DNA of 64,000 nt, taken from assembly GCA_036417435.1 (NCBI GenBank), contig JAZAQT010000214.1, forward strand, positions 372,001 through 436,000, given 5' to 3'. Below the pieces are notes generated by a model that ran no database searches, had not been told where the DNA came from, and saw only the letters and a list, made by a program, of their open reading frames with translations. Origin of the DNA: Inia geoffrensis. Lineage: Eukaryota; Chordata; Mammalia; Artiodactyla; Iniidae. How positions within the stretch are numbered: position 1 is the stretch's first letter; each line of letters opens with the position of its first letter. The translations under genes and the position numbers were made by a program. Below, in pieces: positions 36,476 to 48,617 of the stretch.

Positions 36476-38209
36476 TTGGCCAAAAAGGGCGTATGCGTTT
36501 TTTCCTGAATATATTCAGGAAAAAACGCATACGCCCTTTTTGGCCAAGTGCATCACTGTCGAACTGCTGCCTCTTTTCCTACGTTTTCAGAGCAATTCTT
36601 ATCTAACCCCTGATATCTGTTTTCTGCAATTCTGCGTCGCGTTCAAGTCCTCTTCACAGCGTTCCTTCAATAAATTTTTGGATGATAGGGGTCATTTGGA
36701 ACTCTGCAGGATTGTGAGTTACAGTGCCAAAGATCTCCCTTTCTCAACTCGCTTTCTTGTGAGCTGACCGAAAACCCGAAGAATTGCTTCAGGCCCTAAT
36801 CTCGTTCCGGCATGGCCCGCTGAGCCTTTGGTGAATTCTTCTTCCTATAGGGAAATCAGAGTTCAATGTGCCCGTCCAAACACATCGAGTTAGCCGCTCA
36901 TTGGTTCTCCTTATTCCTGTTCATCTTCCACAGAAATTGCAAACTGTGCCAAACAAGAGGTCAAAGGCACTGACTCTCCAAGTGGGGAGAGTGTTAATAT
37001 CGCATCTGGAACGGCGAACTCGAGTATCAGGGGGCGAAAATGGCGATGAGTTTTATAAATTATGCCTGATCACTTCGTGGACCATATTCTGGGTTTTCCA
37101 TGCATATTTTAGCTGAAGGATAAATCCCTTAAACGTGGAGATTTGGGACCCGTGGAATGGGAACCATGCACCATTACCTCAAAGGGTCTGCATTCCCTCA
37201 CCAATAGTATCAGCCCCAAGTGTCCAGCCTTATCTCTCCCCCAGCTGTGGATGTAGAGGTGGTAAATCCAAGATTCCTCACAAGCCCTGAAGGACTTATT
37301 TAAGAATTTCTCTCTATTTCACAGTCCTTGTGTTTTGTTTTTCAAATTTATTTTTATAAGGGGATTTAGCTTATTGACACTGCTGTGTGTATGGTGCTGT
37401 ACACAAATGATTTTCTTATGGAGACCTATAAATGTATGGGTTTTAATTTTCTTCATAGTCCGGCATATTCCTAGGTTTTGAATACGGGCTGTTGAGTCCA
37501 TTTCGTTGAGCAAGGAGTAGGTCTTGTCTAATATATATTTGGCTTATGGAATGGTATCTGTCCTAATGTGAACCTCTGGTTTTATGCAGCCTCCCCACTC
37601 TCCTTTCCCCTTAAGCAAGCATAAGTTTCTTTTGTGAATGTGAGACTCTGTTGTGTTTTGTAATGCAGTTCACACGTAGCCGTGTTTACATTCCCGGTAT
37701 TAGTGATATCTTATGATGTTTCTTTTTCTGTGTGACTTATTTCACTTAGAATCATCATAACTAAATCCTGTCATTATGCTGCTACTGGTCTGTTGCCATT
37801 GATTTCATTGTTGAGTGATATTCCATTGTAGGGATGTACCACAACTTCTATATCCATTTTTCTCTTTCTGGGCTATAAAAGTTGTACCATAGTCAAGGAT
37901 CCCGTACACAGAGCAGCCCCAAACTTTGGTGTGGCTGTGTCTTTTTCATTTAAATTTTCCGAATCTATAGCACCATAAGTGGAAGTGCCCTAGGCTCTCT
38001 ACCTTGTTTTTTTCTTTGTTCCAGGAAACACCATCCACTTCTCCAGATTGGCTGTTGGCAATTTACATCCCGCCCATCAGCTTAACAAGGCTGCCGGTTC
38101 TCCATGGCCTGTCCTGCCTCTCTGGATTTTACACTTTTTTCGGACGGCCCTTTGGATGGTGGGAAGTGAGACTTCTTGTAGTGCGTATTTCCATTGCAGG
38201 CTTGCTTGG
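36476..38209 (+). repeat. Monomer unit 22 (tail subtype A)
   Basis: The palindrome at 36476-36547 is perfect. The middle has CCTACGTTTTC, shared only with unit 28. From about 36714 it instead follows unit 30 (CCTATAGGG, TTTTATAAATT, AGTCCGGCAT, ATACGGGCTG). The unit ends with TTTGGATGGTGGG, one base shorter than usual, which opens a fortuitous 165 aa frame at 38004-38501. Confidence 0.95.
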
Positions 38210-40158
38210 TTGGCCAAAAAGGGCGTATGCGTTTTTTCCTGAATATATTCAGGAAAAAACGCATACGCCCTTTTTGGCCAAGTGCATCACTGTCGAACTG
38301 CTGCCTCTTTTCCTACGCTTTCAGAGCAATTCTTATCTACCCCCTGATATCTGTTTTCTGCAATTCTGCGTCGCGTTCAAGTCCTCTTCACAGCCTTCCT
38401 TCAATAAATTTTTGGATGATAGGGGTCATTTGGAACTCTGCAGGATTGTGAGTTACAGTGCCAGAGATCTCCTTTTCTCAACTCGCTTTCTTGTGAGCTG
38501 ACCGAAAACCCGAAGAATTGCTTCAGGCCCTAATCTCGTTCCGGCATGGCCCGCTGAGCCTTTGGTGAATTCTTCTTCCTGTAGGGAAATCAGAGTTCAA
38601 TGTGCCCGTCCAAACACATCGAGTTAGCCGCTCATTGGTTCTCCTTATTCCTGTTCATCTTCCACAGAAATTGCAAACTGTGCCAAACAAGAGGTCAAAG
38701 GCACTGACTCTCCAAGTGGGGAGAATGTTAATATCGCATCTGGAAGGGCGAACTCGAGTACCAGGGGGCGAAAATGGTGATGAGTTTTAAAATTTTGCCT
38801 GGTCACTTCGTGGACCATATTCTGGGTTTTCCATGCATATTTTAGCTGAAGGATAAATCCCTTAAACGTGGAGACTTGGGACCCGTGGAATGGGAACCAT
38901 GCACCATTACCTCAAAGGGTCTGCATTCCCTCACCAATAGTATCAGCCCCAGTGTCCAGCCTTATCTCTCCCACAGCTGTGGATGTAGAGGTGGTAAATC
39001 CAAGATTCCTCACAAACCCTGTAGGACTTATTTAAGAATTTCTCTCTATTTAACATTCCTTGTGTTTTGTTTTTCAAATTTATTTTTATAAGGGTATTTA
39101 GCTTATTGACACTGCTGTGTGTATGGTGCTGTACACAAATGATTTTCTTATGGAGACCTATAAATGTATGGGTTTTAATTTTCTTCATAGTCAGGTATAT
39201 TCCTAGGTTTTGAATACGGGGCGTTGAGTCCATATGGTTGAGCGAGGAGTAGGTCTTGTCTAATAAACATTTGGCTTATGGAATGGTATCTGTCCTAATG
39301 TCAACCTCTGGTTTTATGCAGCCTCCCCACTCTCCTTTCCCCTTAAGCAAGCATAAGTTTCTTTTGTGAATGTGAGACTCTGTTGTGTTTTGTAATGCAG
39401 TTCACACGTAGCCGTGTTTACATTCCCGGTATTAGTGATATCTTATGGTGTTTCTTTTTCTGTGTGACTTATTTCACTTAGAATCATCATAACTAAATCC
39501 TGTCATTATGCTGCTACTGGTGTGTTGCCATTGATTTCATTGTTGAGTGATATTCCATTGTAGGGATGTACCACAACTTCTATATCCATTTTTCTCATTC
39601 TGGGCTATTAAAGTTGTACCATAGTCAAGGATCCCGTACACAGAGCAGCCCCAAACTTTGGTGTGGCTGTGTCTTTTTCATTTAAATTTTCCGAATCTAT
39701 AGCACCATAAGTGGAAGTGACCTAGGCTCTCTAGCTTGGTTTTTTCTTTGTTCCAGGAAACACCATCCACTTCTCCAGAGTGGCTGTTGGCAATTTACAT
39801 CCCGCCCATCAGCATAACAAGGCTGCCGGTTCTCCACGGCCTGTCCTACCTCTCTGGATTTTACACTTTTTTCGGAAGGCCCTTTGGATCGATGGGAAGT
39901 GAGACTTCCTTGTAGTGCGGATTTCCATTGCAGGCTTGCTTGGTTGGCCAAAAAGGGCGTATGCGTTTTTTCCTGAATATATTCAGGAAAAAACGCATAC
40001 GCCCTTTTTGGCCAAGTGCATCACTGTCGAACTGCTGCTGCCTCTTTTCCTACGCTTTCAGAACAATTCTTATCTACCCCCTGATATCTGTTTTCTGCAA
40101 TTCTGCGTCGCGTTCAAGTCCTCTTCACAGCCTTCCTTCAATAAATTTTTGGATGATA
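36714..40158 (+). repeat. ~3.4 kb duplicated block, copy 1 (offset 13,876 bp)
   Basis: Units 22-24 recur as units 30-32. Shared rare variants include TTTTATAAATT, AGTCCGGCAT, ATACGGGCTG, TTTGGATGGTGGG, the B-to-A mosaic tail, CTGCTGCTGCC and TTTCAGAACAATTC. The right end is GATAGAGGTC here against GATAGGGGTC in unit 32. Confidence 0.85.
38210..39943 (+). repeat. Monomer unit 23 (B-to-A mosaic tail)
   Basis: The palindrome at 38210-38281 is perfect. The middle has GCCAGAGATCTCC and AAAATGGTGATG. The tail starts as subtype B (CATATGGTTGAGCG, AATAAACATTTGG) and changes to subtype A (TTTCCCCTTAAGC, TTGTAATGCAGTTCACACG) between about 39310 and 39380. It is duplicated as unit 31. Confidence 0.95.
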
Positions 40159-41679
40159 GAGGTCATTTGGAACTCTGCAGGATTGTGAGTTACAGTGCCA
40201 AAAATCTCCTTTTCTCAACTCGCTTTCTTGTGAGCTGACCGCAAACCCGAAGAATTGCTTCAGGCCCTAATCTCGTTCCGGCATGGCCCGCTGAGCCTTT
40301 GGTGAATTCTTCTTCCTGTAGGGAAATCAGAGTTCAATGTGCCCGTCCTAACACATCGAGTTAGCCACTCATTGGTTCTCCTTATTCCTGTTCATCTTCC
40401 ACAGAAATTGCAAACTGTGCCAAACAAGAGGTCAAAGGCACAGACTCTCCAAGTGGAGAGAATGTTAATATCGCATCTGGAAGGGCGAACTCGAGTACCA
40501 GGGGGTGAAAATGGCGATGAGTTTTGAAATTTTGCCTGGTCACTTCGTGGACCATATTCTGGGTTTTCCATGCATATTTTAGCTGAAGGATAAATCCCTT
40601 AAACGTGGAGACTTGGGACCCGTGCAATGGGAACCATGCACCATTACCTCAAAGGGTCTGCATTCCCTCACCAATAGTATCAGCCCCAGTGTCCAGCCTT
40701 ATCTCTCCCACAGCTGTGGATGTAGAGGTGGTAAATCCAAGATTCCTCACAAACCCTGAAGGACTTATTTAAGAATTTCTCTCTATTTAACATTCCTTGT
40801 GTTTTGTTTTTCAAATTTATTTTTATAAGGGGCTATAGCTTATTGACACTGCTGTGTGTATGGTGCTGTACACAAATGATTTTCTTATGGAGACCTATAA
40901 ATGTATGGGTTTTAATTTTCTTCATAGTCAGGTATATTCCTAGGTTTTGAATACGGGGCGTTGAGTCCATATGGTTGAGCGAGGAGTAGGTCTTGTCTAA
41001 TAAACATTTGGCTTATGGAATGGTATCTGTCCTAATGTCAACCTCTGGTTTTATGCAGCCTCCCCACTCTCCTTTACCCTTAAGCAAGCCTAAGTTTCTT
41101 TTGTAAATGTGAGACTCTGTTTTGTTTTGAAATGCAGCTCACGCGTAGCCGTGTTTACATTCCCGGTATTAGTGATATCTTATTATGTTTCTTTTTCTGT
41201 GTGACTTATTTCACTTAGAATCATCATAACTAAATCCTCTCATTATGCTGCTACTGGTCTGTTGCCATTGATTTCGTTGTTAAGTGATATTCCATTGTAG
41301 GGATGTACCACAACTTCTATATCCATTTTTCTCTTTCTTGGCTATTAAAGTTGTACCATAGTCAAGGATCCCGTACACAGAGCAGCCCCAAACTTTGGTG
41401 TGGCTGTGTCTTTTTCATTTAAATTTTCCGAATCTATAGCACCATAAGTGGAAGTGCCCTAGGCTCTCTAGCTTGGTTTTTTCTTTGTTCCAGGAAACAC
41501 CATCCACTTCTCCAGAGTGGCTGTTGGCAATTTACATCCCGCCCATCAGCATAACAAGGCTGCCGGTTCTCCACGGCCTGTCCTGCCTCTCTGGATTTTA
41601 CACTTTTTTCGGACGGCCCTTTGGATCGGTGGGAAGTGAGACTTCTTGTAGTGCGGATTTCCATTGCAGGCTTGCTTGG
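39944..41679 (+). repeat. Monomer unit 24 (extra CTG; tail subtype B)
   Basis: The palindrome at 39944-40015 is perfect. A three-base gain gives CTGCTGCTGCC near 40031, shared with units 32 and 33. Up to about 40158 the unit follows unit 32; after about 40112 it follows unit 18, so a junction of two duplicated blocks lies near 40.11-40.16 kb. Confidence 0.95.
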
Positions 41680-43413
41680 TTGGCCAAAAAGGGCGTATGC
41701 GTTTTTTCCTGAATATATTCAGGAAAAAACGCATACGCCCTTTTTGGCCAAGTGCATCACTGTCGAACTGCTGCCTCTTTTCCTACCCTTTCAGAGCAAT
41801 TCTTATCTACCCCCTGATATCTGTTTTCTGCAATTCTGCGTCGCGTTCAAGTCCTCTTCACAGCCTTCCTTCAATAAATTTTTGGATGATAGGGGTCATT
41901 TGGAACTCTGCAGGATTGTGAGTTACAGTGCCAAAGATCTCCTTTTCTCAACTCGCTTTCTTGTGAGCTGACCGCAAACCCGAAGAATTGCTTCAGGCCC
42001 TAATCTCATTCCGGCATGGCCCGCTGAGCCTTTGGTGAATTCTTCTTCCTGTAGGGAAATCAGAGTTCAATGTGCCCGTCCAAACACATCGAGTTAGCCG
42101 CTCATTGGTTCTCCTTATTCCTGTTCATCTTCCACAGAAATTGCAAACTGTGCCAAACAAGAGGTCAAAGGCACTGACTCTCCAAGTGGGGAGAATGTTA
42201 ATATCGCATCTGGAACGGCGAACTCGAGTATCAGGGGGCGAAAATGGCGATGAGTTTTAGAAATTATGCCTGATCACTTCGTGGACCATATTCTGGGTTT
42301 TCCATGCATATTTTAGCTGAAGGATAAATCCCTTAAACGTGGAGACTTGGGACCCGTGCAATGGGAACCATGCACCATTACCTCAAAGGGTCTGCATTCC
42401 CTCACCAATAGTATCAGCCCCAGTGTCCAGCCTTATCTCTCCCACAGCTGTGGATGTAGAGGTGGTAAATCCAAGATTCCTCACAAACCCTGAAGGACTT
42501 ATTTAAGAATTTCTCTCTATTTCACAGTCCTTGTGTTTTGTTTTTCAAATTTATTTTTATAAGGGGATTTAGCTTATTGACACTGCTGTGTGTATGGTGC
42601 TGTACACAAATGATTTTCTTATGGAGACCTATAAATGTATGGGTTTTAATTTTCTTCATAGTCAGGTATATTCCTAGGTTTTGAATACGGGGCGTTGAGT
42701 CCATATGGTTGAGCGAGGAGTAGGTCTTGTCTAATAAACATTTGGCTTATGGAATGGTATCTGTTCTAATGTCAACCTCTGGTTTTATGCAGCCTCAGTA
42801 CTCTCCTTTACCCTTAAGCAAGCCTAAGTTTCTTTTGTAAATGTGAGACTCTGTTTTGTTTTGAAATGCAGCTCACGCGTAGCCGTGTTTACATTCCCGG
42901 TATTAGTGATATCTTATGATGTTTCTTTTTCTGTGTGACTTATTTCACTTAGAATCATCACAACTAAATCCTCTCATTATGCTGCTACTGGTCTGTTGCC
43001 ATTGATTTCATTGTTGAGTGATATTCCATTGTAGGGATGTACCACAACTTCTATATCCATTTTTCTCTTTCTTGGCTATTAAAGTTGTACCATAGTCAAG
43101 GATCCCGTACACAGAGCAGCCCCAAACTTTGGTGTGGCTGTGTCTTTTTCATTTAAATTTTCCGAATCTATAGCACCATAAGTGGAAGTGCCCTAGGCTC
43201 TCTACCTTGGTGTTTTCTTTGTTCCAGGAAACATCATCCACTTCTCCAGAGTGGCTGTTGGCAATTTACATCCCGCCCATCAGCATAACAAGGCTGCCGG
43301 TTCTCCATGGCCTGTCCTGCCTCTCTGGATTTTACACTTTTTTCGGACGGCCCTTTGGATCGGTGGGAAGTGAGACTTCTTGTAGTGCGGATTTCCATTG
43401 CAGGCTTGCTTGG
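41680..43413 (+). repeat. Monomer unit 25 (hybrid B tail)
   Basis: The palindrome at 41680-41751 is perfect. This is the second copy of unit 19 at +10,406 bp, with the same CCTACCCTTTC, TCTCATTCCGG and CCTCAGTACTC variants. I found no difference between the two copies by eye. Confidence 0.95.
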
Positions 43414-43485
43414 TTGGCCAAAAAGGGCGTAGGCGTTTTTTCCTGAATATATTCAGGAAAAAACGCCTACGCCCTTTTTGGCCAA
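43414..43485. repeat. Palindrome with paired substitution (unit 26)
   Basis: This is the second copy of the unit 20 palindrome within the 10,406 bp-offset duplication, so it is not an independent event. Confidence 0.97.
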
Positions 43486-45147
43486 GTGCATCACTGTCGA
43501 ACTGCTGCCTCTTTTCCTACGCTTTCAGAGCAATTCTTATCTAAGCCTTGATATCTGTTTTCTGCAATTCTGCGTCGGGTTCAAGTCCTCTTCACAGCGT
43601 TCCTTCAATAAATTTTTGGATGATAGGGGTCATTTGGAACTCTGCAGGATTGTGAGTTACAGTGCCAAAGATCTCCCTTTCTCAACTCGCTTTCTTGTGA
43701 GCTGACCGAAAACCCGAAGAATTGCTTCAGGCCCTAATCTCGTTCCGGCATGGCCCGCTGAGCCGTTGGTGAATTCTTCTTCCTGTAGGGAAATCAGAGT
43801 TCAATGTGCCCGTCCAAACACATCGAGTTAGCCGCTCATTGGTTCTCCTTATTCCTGTTCATCTTCCACAGAAATTGCAAACTGTGCCAAACAAGAGGTC
43901 AAAGGCACTGACTCTCCAAGTGGGGAGAGTGTTAATATCGCATCTGGAACGGCGAACTCGAGTATCAGGGGGCGAAAATAGCGATGAGTTTTAGAAATTA
44001 TGCCTGATCACTTCGTGGACCATATTCTGGGTTTTCCATGCATATTTTAGCTGAAGGATAAATCCCTTAAACGTGGAGACTTGGGACCCGTGCAATGGGA
44101 ACCATGCACCATTACCTCAAAGGGTCTGCATTCCCTCACCAATAGTATCAGCCCCAGTGTCCAGCCTTATCTCTCCCACAGCTGTGGATGTAGAGGTGGT
44201 AAATCCAAGATTCCTCACAAACCCTGAAGGACTTATTTAAGAATTTCTCTCTATTTCACAGTCCTTGTGTTTTGTTTTTCAAATTTATTTTTATAAGGGG
44301 ATTTAGCTTATTGACACTGCTGTGTGTATGGTGCTGTACACAAATGATTTTCTTATGGAGACCTATAAATGTATGGGTTTTAATTTTCTTCATAGTCAGG
44401 TATATTCCTAGGTTTTGAATACGGGGCGTTGAGTCCATATGGTTGAGCGAGGAGTAGGTCTTGTCTAATAAACATTTGGCTTATGGAATGGTATCTGTTC
44501 TAATGTCAACCTCTGGTTTTATGCAGCCTCAGTACTCTCCTTTACCCTTAAGCAAGCCTAAGTTTCTTTTGTAAATGTGAGACTCTGTTTTGTTTTGAAA
44601 TGCAGCTCACGCGTAGCCGTGTTTACATTCCCGGTATTAGTGATATCTTATGATGTTTCTTTTTCTGTGTGACTTATTTCACTTAGAATCATCACAACTA
44701 AATCCTCTCATTATGCTGCTACTGGTCTGTTGCCATTGATTTCATTGTTGAGTGATATTCCATTGTAGGGATGTACCACAACTTCTATATCCATTTTTCT
44801 CTTTCTTGGCTATTAAAGTTGTACCATAGTCAAGGATCCCGTACACAGAGCAGCCCCAAACTTTGGTGTGGCTGTGTCTTTTTCATTTAAATTTTCCGAA
44901 TCTATAGCACCATAAGTGGAAGTGCCCTAGGCTCTCTACCTTGGTGTTTTCTTTGTTCCAGGAAACATCATCCACTTCTCCAGAGTGGCTGTTGGCAATT
45001 TACATCCCGCCCATCAGCATAACAAGGCTGCCGGTTCTCCATGGCCTGTCCTGCCTCTCTGGATTTTACACTTTTTTCGGACGGCCCTTTGGATCGGTGG
45101 GAAGTGAGACTTCTTGTAGTGCGGATTTCCATTGCAGGCTTGCTTGG
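43414..45147 (+). repeat. Monomer unit 26 (paired-substitution palindrome; hybrid B tail)
   Basis: The palindrome at 43414-43485 is perfect in the GTAGGCG / CGCCTAC form. This is the second copy of unit 20, with CTAAGCCTTG and AAAATAGCG. Confidence 0.95.
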
Positions 45148-45219
45148 TTGGCCAAAAAGGGCGTAGGCGTTTTTTCCTGAATATATTCAGGAAAAAACGC
45201 ATACGCCCTTTTTGGCCAA
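45148..45219. repeat. Palindrome with left-arm-only substitution (unit 27)
   Basis: This is the second copy of the unit 21 palindrome, still in the half-changed state after the block duplication. Confidence 0.97.
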
Positions 45220-46881
45220 GTGCATCACTGTCGAACTGCTGCCTCTTTTCCTACGCTTTCAGAGCAATTCTTATCTAAGCCTTGATATCTGTTTTCTGCA
45301 ATTCTGCGTCGGGTTCAAGTCCTCTTCACAGCCTTCCTTCAATAAATTTTTGGATGATAGGGGTCATTTGGAACTCTGCAGGATTGTGAGTTACAGTGCC
45401 AAAGATCTCCCTTTCTCAACTCGCTTTCTTGTGAGCTGACCGAAAACCCGAAGAATTGCTTCAGGCCCTAATCTCGTTCCGGCATGGCCCGCTGAGCCGT
45501 TGGTGAATTCTTCTTCCTGTAGGGAAATCAGAGTTCAATGTGCCCGTCCAAACACATCGAGTTAGCCGCTCATTGGTTCTCCTTATTCCTGTTCATCTTC
45601 CACAGAAATTGCAAACTGTGCCAAACAAGAGGTCAAAGGCACTGACTCTCCAAGTGGGGAGAGTGTTAATATCGCATCTGGAACGGCGAACTCGAGTATC
45701 AGGGGGCGAAAATAGCGATGAGTTTTAGAAATTATGCCTGATCACTTCGTGGACCATATTCTGGGTTTTCCATGCATATTTTAGCTGAAGGATAAATCCC
45801 TTAAACGTGGAGATTTGGGACCCGTGGAATGGGAACAATGCACCATTACCTCAAAGGGTCTGCATTCCCTCACCAATAGTATCAGCCCCAGTGTCCAGCC
45901 TTATCTCTCCCACAGCTGTGGATGTAGAGGTGGTAAATCCAAGATTCCTCACAAAACCTGAAGGACTTATTTAAGAATTTCTCTCTATTTAACATTCCTT
46001 GTGTTTTGTTTTTCAAATTTATTTTTATAAGGGGATTTAGCTTATTGACACTGCTGTGTGTATGGTGCTGTACACAAATGATTTTCTTATGGAGACCTAT
46101 AAATGTATGGGTTTTAATTTTCTTCATAGTCAGGTATATTCCTAGGTTTTGAATACGGGGCGTTGAGTCCATATGGTTGAGCGAGGAGTAGGTCTTGTCT
46201 AATAAACATTTGGCTTATGGAATGGTATCTGTCCTAATGTCAACCTCTGGTTTTATGCAGCCTCCGCACTCTCCTTTACCCTTAAGCAAGCCTAAGTTTC
46301 TTTTGTAAATGTGAGACTCTGTTTTGTTTTGAAATGCAGCTCACGCGTAGCCGTGTTTACATTCCCGGTATTAGTGATATCTTATGATGTTTCTTTTTCT
46401 GTGTGACTTATTTCACTTAGAATCATCATAACTAAATCCTCTCATTATGCTGCTACTGGTCTGTTGCCATTGATTTCATTGTTGAGTGATATTCCATTGT
46501 AGGGATGTACCACAACTTCTATATCCATTTTTCTCTTTCTTGGCTATTAAAGTTGTACCATAGTCAAGGATCCCGTACACAGAGCAGCCCCAAACTTTGG
46601 TGTGGCTGTGTCTTTTTCATTTAAATTTTCCGAATCTATAGCACCATAAGTGGAAGTGCCCTAGGCTCTCTAGCTTGGTTTTTTCTTTGTTCCAGGAAAC
46701 ACCATCCACTTCTCCAGAGTGGCTGTTGGCAATTTACATCCCGCCCATCAGCCTAACAAGGCTGCCGGTTCTCCATGGCCTGTCCTGCCTCTCTGGATTT
46801 TACACTTTTTTCGGACGGCCCTTTGGATCGGTGGGAAGTGAGACTTCTTGTAGTGCGGATTTCCATTGCAGGCTTGCTTGG
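45148..46881 (+). repeat. Monomer unit 27 (half-changed palindrome; tail subtype B)
   Basis: The palindrome at 45148-45219 has the same left-arm-only change as unit 21, of which it is the second copy. Two differences from unit 21 are visible in the middle: CAGCCTTCC rather than CAGCGTTCC, and ATCTCCCTTTC rather than ATCTCCTTTTC. Confidence 0.95.
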
Positions 46882-48617
46882 TTGGCCAAAAAGGGCGTAT
46901 GCGTTTTTTCCTGAATATATTCAGGAAAAAACGCATACGCCCTTTTTGGCCAAGTGCATCACTGTCGAACTGCTGCCTCTTTTCCTACGTTTTCAGAGCA
47001 ATTCTTATCTAACCCCTGATATCTGTTTTCTGCAATTCTGCGTCGCGTTCAAGTCCTCTTCACAGCGTTCCTTCAATAAATTTTTGGATGATAGGGGTCA
47101 TTTGGAACTCTGCAGGATTGTGAGTTACAGTGCCAAAGATCTCCCTTTCTCAACTCGCTTTCTTGTGAGCTGACCGCAAACCCGAAGAATTGCTTCAGGC
47201 CCTAATCTCGTTCCGGCATGGGCCGCTGAGCCTTTGGTGAATTCTTCTTCCTGTAGGGAAATCAGAGTTCAATGTGCCCGTCCAAACACATCGAGTTAGC
47301 CGCTCATTGGTTCTCCTTATTCCTGTTCATCTTCCACAGAAATTGAAAACTGTGCCAAACAAGAGGTCAAAGGCACTGACTCTCCAAGTGGGGAGAGTGT
47401 TAATATCGCATCTGGAACGGCGAACTCGAGTATCAGGGGGGGTAAATGGCGATGAGTTTTAGAAATTATGCCTGATCACTTCGTGGACCATATTCTGGGT
47501 TTTCCATGCATATTTTAGCTGAAGGATAAATCCCTTAAACGTGGAGATTTGGGACCCGTTGAATGGGAACCATGCACCATTACCTCAAAGGGTCTGTATT
47601 CCCTCACCAATAGTATCAGCCCCAAGTGTCCAGCCTTATCTCTCCCCCAGTTGTGGATGTAGAGGTGGTAAATCCAAGATTCCTCACAAGCCCTGAAGGT
47701 CTTATTTAAGAATTTCTCTCTATTTCACAGTCCTTGTGTTTTGTTTTTCAAATTTAGTTTTATAAGGGGATTTAGCTTATTGACACTGCTGTGTGTATGG
47801 TGCTGTACACAAATGATTTTCTTATGGAGAACTATAAATGTATGGGTTTTAATTTTCTTCATAGTCAGGCATATTCCTAGGTTTTGAATACGGGGTGTTG
47901 AGTCCATTTCGTTGAGCAAGGAGTAGGTCTTGTCTAATATATATTTGGCTTATGGAATGGTATCTGTCCTAATATGAACCTCTGCTTTTATGCAGCCTCC
48001 CCACTCTCCTTTCCCCTTAAGCAAGCATAAGTTTCTTTTGTAAATGTGAGACTCTGTTGTGTTTTGTAATGCAGTTCACACGTAGCCGTGTTTACATTCC
48101 CGGTATTAGTGATATCTTATGATGTTTCTTTTTCTGTGTGACTTATTTCACTTAGAATCATCATAACTAAATCCTGTCATTATGCTGCTACTGGTGTGTT
48201 GCCATTGATTTCATTGTTGAGTGATATTCCATTGTAGGGATGTACCACAACTTCTATATCCATTTTTCTCTTTCTGGGCTATTAAAGTTGTACCATAGTC
48301 AAGGATCCCGTACACAGAGCAGCCCCAAACTTTGGTGTGGCTGTGTCTTTTTCATTTAAATTTTCCGAATCTATAGCACCATAAGTGGAAGTGCCCTAGG
48401 CTCTCTAGCTTGGTTTTTTCTTTGTTCCAGGAAACACCATCCACTTCTCCAGAGTGGCTGTTGGCAATTTACATCCCGCCCATCAGCATAACAAGGCTGC
48501 CGGTTCTCCACGGCCTGTCCTGCCTCTCTGGATTTTACACTTTTTTCGGACGGCCATTTGGATCGGTGGGAAGTGAGACTTCCTTGTAGTGCGGATTTCC
48601 ATTGCAGGCTTGCTTGG
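46882..48617 (+). repeat. Monomer unit 28 (tail subtype A)
   Basis: The palindrome at 46882-46953 is perfect. The front to about 47175 copies unit 22. After that it carries private changes: GGCATGGGCCG, AATTGAAAACTG, GGGGGGGTAAATGG, AATTTAGTTTTATAAG and GAGAACTATAAATG. It therefore left the duplicated block at that point. Confidence 0.95.

Larger units (their letters stand above)
29706..36769 (+). repeat. ~7.06 kb duplicated block, copy 1 (offset 10,406 bp)
   Basis: Units 18-22 recur as units 24-28 at 40112-47175. All landmarks I compared are at the same 10,406 bp offset. The only differences I found are two single-base changes in unit 21 against unit 27. Ends are set by GTCGGG against GTCGCG on the left and GACCGAAAAC against GACCGCAAAC on the right. 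Confidence 0.85.
40112..47175 (+). repeat. ~7.06 kb duplicated block, copy 2
   Basis: This is the second copy of 29706-36769. Its left end falls inside the middle segment of unit 24, just after the region where unit 24 matches unit 32 instead. Confidence 0.85.
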
